From Desulfurococcales archaeon (GTDB lineage: Archaea; Thermoproteota; Thermoprotei_A; Sulfolobales; Ignisphaeraceae), in contig JAMOOB010000337.1 in assembly GCA_027066265.1 (NCBI GenBank), positions 1-7,844 on the forward strand: a stretch of DNA of 7,844 bases. Reading direction: 5' to 3'. The translations under genes were made by a program, and so were the position numbers. The notes below the pieces were generated by a model. That model searched no databases and was not told the DNA's origin. It worked only from the letters and a program-made list of their open reading frames with translations. Every line of letters starts with the position of its first letter. The stretch's first letter is position 1. Of the stretch, positions 5,935-7,844 are shown piece after piece.

Positions 5935-7367
5935 GTTGGTACCACCCCAAGCAAGATCTTTCCGAGCCTAACATCGGGACCTCCAAACCATACTGGTACG
6001 CCCTGAGCTGGCTCACCTTTGCCACAGATGCCAGCGTAGAACCTAACCTCCTTCGTTTTAGCCTCTATCAAGCTGTAGAAGCTCTTGGTCGTTATCTCTA
6101 GTACGGGATTCCTAACGGGTTCTGCAAGCTCTCCTTTCCTAATCATGTAGGCTTCGAGACCTACGTAGCGTTGACCCCACCTAACGTCGTCTATGTTCCA
6201 CTCCATGTAGCTCTTTATATAGACACCCAATTCAATGTCTTCGATAAGCTCCTCGAACGTTCTATCCCCTGGCGTTAGGTAAGTGTTAGACATTCGTGGT
6301 ATAGGTTCGCTAGCGAAATCCATGGCTCGCGCAGATCCATTGCTCTCGACTCCGAATACAAACGCGCTCCACCTATTATGCAGCATCTCGTTGAGTTTTC
6401 CTCGGAAGTATATGTACTTAGGTCTCGCTGGAACAGCTTCATCGTCGTAGAGGTAGAATCCAAAGCTTCCAGGGATCGTCGGATCGTCTACCACCGTAGC
6501 AAGCTCGTTTCCTACACTCTCCTTTCCAACCATGTCTGGCTTAACGAAGCTCTCACCAGCTTGCGCTGCTTCGCGACCCCAAACTCTATCGGCCTCCATA
6601 GGATGACCCGCGCTTTCATGCACTATGAGCCCAACGACCTCGCTTCCAACAACTACTGGAACGGGTTCTCGTGGCGGTGCCACACCCTCCAACAACATCT
6701 TCTCGATAGCACGTACTTCCTCCGAGATCTTCGAAGGTAGGTTCCATTCCTCGACTTTTTCTAAGCCTCCCGAAGCTCCTAACTCGATCATGCGCTGCAT
6801 CGTACCTCGTTGTGGATCGCTCAGCACTATGTTAGCGAGCATGTATACCCTAGGTATCGTGCTCTCGACGTCTCCTCCATCGCTCGTAACGATGTGTTTC
6901 GTCTCTATACTTTCACCGTACTCTATCGCGAACGAACTTAGCTTAGCTTTCGAAGCACTGTTCTTAGCGATCCGGAACAGCTCTTTCATCCTCGATATCT
7001 TGACGTCTATCGGTTCGTAATCGAAGCTTTTCCTCATCACAACCTCGTACTTGGCTCGACCCAGCCTAGCCGGAGCCAAACCATGTAGGAACTCCTTCGA
7101 TTCGAGAGCTCTAGCCCTAGCGATAGCGATCTCAACAGCTTTCCTAACGCTTTCACTGTTCAATTCCTCCGTGCTTGCAAATGCTAGAACACCTCGATAG
7201 AGTACCCTTACTGCTATTCCTTCCCTTACTTCGAGCCCCGTACCAACTACGCGATCCTCGCGCATCACTATAGACGTAGTCTCGTTTCTATGGTACCGAG
7301 CTTCAGCGTAGCTAGCCCCGAGCTTAAGAGCGTGTTCAACGGCGAGGTTCAGAAGATCTTCGTACAC
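5931..7367 (-). CDS. tldD: TldD-type zinc metallopeptidase subunit
   Basis: From the preferred GTG 7367 the protein has 478 residues, nearly the 481 of E. coli TldD. An upstream ATG at 7421 would add 18 residues (beginning MGCRDLITWLDHG) that are atypical, because the family normally starts shortly before the GASYAEARYH segment, here at 17-26. The zinc site is complete: HESAGH at 250-255 supplies the HExxxH ligands and catalytic Glu251. Cys448, in a GICGKGEPAQGVPVWFGGP context, matches the third ligand of characterised TldD proteins. Other family segments are the GSFGFYLYDDEA block (about 300-311) and the MLHNRWSA block (about 328-335). The partner subunit, TldE, follows with a 4-nt overlap. 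The complex is cytoplasmic and acts on unstructured or small peptides in bacteria. GGGGTG at 7379-7374 lies 6 nt before GTG 7367, exactly the pattern seen at tldE. Confidence 0.95.
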   Translation of the reverse strand: MYEDLLNLAVEHALKLGASYAEARYHRNETTSIVMREDRVVGTGLEVREGIAVRVLYRGVLAFASTEELNSESVRKAVEIAIARARALESKEFLHGLAPARLGRAKYEVVMRKSFDYEPIDVKISRMKELFRIAKNSASKAKLSSFAIEYGESIETKHIVTSDGGDVESTIPRVYMLANIVLSDPQRGTMQRMIELGASGGLEKVEEWNLPSKISEEVRAIEKMLLEGVAPPREPVPVVVGSEVVGLIVHESAGHPMEADRVWGREAAQAGESFVKPDMVGKESVGNELATVVDDPTIPGSFGFYLYDDEAVPARPKYIYFRGKLNEMLHNRWSAFVFGVESNGSARAMDFASEPIPRMSNTYLTPGDRTFEELIEDIELGVYIKSYMEWNIDDVRWGQRYVGLEAYMIRKGELAEPVRNPVLEITTKSFYSLIEAKTKEVRFYAGICGKGEPAQGVPVWFGGPDVRLGKILLGVVPT

Positions 7368-7373
7368 GTATTG

Positions 7374-7379
7374 CACCCC
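7374..7379 (-). promoter_or_regulatory. Ribosome binding site favouring GTG 7367 as the tldD start
   Basis: GGGGTG stands 6 nt before GTG 7367. The alternative ATG 7421 has only GGAGTG at about 13 nt distance. Spacing of 6-8 nt is the rule for the other genes here. Confidence 0.5.
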
Positions 7380-7399
7380 ACAACCGTGGTCTAGCCACG

Positions 7400-7408
7400 T
7401 AATTAAGT
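7400..7408 (-). promoter_or_regulatory. Possible TATA-like box for tldD
   Basis: Minus-strand ACTTAATTA, in the context GAGACTTAATTACG, is a TATA-like sequence 25 nt before position 7379. This would give a very short leader ahead of GTG 7367. If it is real, tldD-tldE can be transcribed apart from the upstream gene. The sequence would otherwise be coding (DLIT) in the long version of TldD, so the evidence is weak. Confidence 0.3.
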
Positions 7409-7423
7409 CTCTGCAACCCATTG

Positions 7424-7844
7424 CTACAGCAACGCACTCCTCATCTGGAGCTGGCTATAGATCTCGAAGATTTCGGAACGCTGTGGATCTGCTCCAAGCG
7501 ATGTTAGGTCGCTATACAGCCTCTTAGCTATAGCTTCTATGTCTATGCATGGATCGGCACATATAGCGCGTTGTCCGAGACGCTTAGATATCACCAACAC
7601 TATCAGCGAAGATGCTACAACATCGTTGGGATTCATGGCGTTACGAATGAACTTATCGTTTATGACCTCGACTACGTGGTTCATCATTGGATCGCGCGCA
7701 ACGAGATCGCTGCTCATCAACGCGTCGATAATCATCTTCATGTACAGGTCTACGGCTGCATGTGCAGGGGGTAGGAGTAGGTGATCGGATAGGCACAGCC
7801 TCTTATCATGTCTCAACGGTTCGTCGATCCGCGGAGCCGATAAT
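7424..7844 (-). CDS. Unrecognised helical protein, 5' end outside the window
   Basis: The frame stays open to the right edge, giving 139 visible residues ending at TAG 7426-7424. A TTG at 7816 could be called as a start, but it has no ribosome site nearby and the nine codons before it read plausibly (LSAPRIDEP). I therefore think the gene begins beyond 7844. The visible part is predicted mainly helical and soluble: a segment with HLLLPPAHAAVDLYMKMIIDAL, a second helix around HVVEVINDKFIRNAMN, a hydrophobic helix DVVASSLIVLVISKRLG, a CADPCID turn with two cysteines, and two C-terminal helices (EAIAKRLYSDL and EIFEIYSQLQM). I do not recognise the family. It ends 2 nt before ATG 7421 or 56 nt before GTG 7367 of tldD, so it could share a transcript with tldD-tldE. 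No catalytic motif is visible. Confidence 0.65.
   Translation of the reverse strand, partial: LSAPRIDEPLRHDKRLCLSDHLLLPPAHAAVDLYMKMIIDALMSSDLVARDPMMNHVVEVINDKFIRNAMNPNDVVASSLIVLVISKRLGQRAICADPCIDIEAIAKRLYSDLTSLGADPQRSEIFEIYSQLQMRSALL

Noticed and set aside
7814..7816. TTG 7816 as the start of the right-edge gene
   Set aside because: There is no GGTG-type site before it, and the coding frame continues upstream to the edge without a stop.
1..7844. CRISPR array, tRNA/rRNA genes, insertion sequence ends or long tandem repeats
   Set aside because: Nearly every base is accounted for by minus-strand coding frames, and I saw no regularly spaced repeats, cloverleaf-like segments or transposase motifs.

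Overview
The window is a gene-dense, mid-GC stretch (about 48% GC in the first 60 bases) from what looks like a thermophilic archaeon, most likely of the Thermoproteota/TACK group. This is inferred from Shine-Dalgarno sites of the GGTG/GAGGTGA type 6-8 nt before starts, AT-rich TATA-like boxes, an archaeal-style TldD/TldE pair, and a surface protein rich in N-glycosylation sequons and cysteines with a DUF4129-like tail. Every gene I can support is on the minus strand, so transcription runs from high to low coordinates. No gap exceeds about 75 nt. I see no RNA gene, mobile element or CRISPR array.

Right part (7844 to 4591): the 3' portion of an unrecognised helical protein that is open at the window edge, then tldD and tldE. 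TldD has the HExxxH zinc motif and a late cysteine. TldE overlaps it by 4 nt and lacks the motif, as expected for the two halves of a TldD/TldE metallopeptidase. A TATA-like box and a strong ribosome binding site suggest that TldD starts at GTG 7367 rather than ATG 7421.

Middle (4590 to 3798): a 70-nt intergenic region with a TATA-like box and a short T run, followed by a glycerophosphodiester phosphodiesterase with a complete set of catalytic residues.

Left part (3794 to 1): five tightly packed or overlapping genes for membrane or surface proteins. They are a polytopic protein of 218 aa, a two-helix anchored protein of 221 aa, a three-helix protein of 98 aa, a 647-aa protein, and the first 89 codons of a membrane protein that resembles the N-terminus of exosortases/archaeosortases. 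The 647-aa protein has an N-terminal membrane segment, a large glycosylatable ectodomain, one C-terminal membrane helix and a cytoplasmic DUF4129-like domain. The last gene is not obvious because it starts inside the preceding gene and runs off the window.

The left part is the most interesting. It looks like a cell-surface assembly operon of the kind usually found beside MoxR ATPase, DUF58 and transglutaminase genes. Here the transglutaminase domain is absent, a phosphodiesterase leads the operon and an archaeosortase-like gene follows. MoxR and DUF58 genes are not in the window and may lie beyond position 1.
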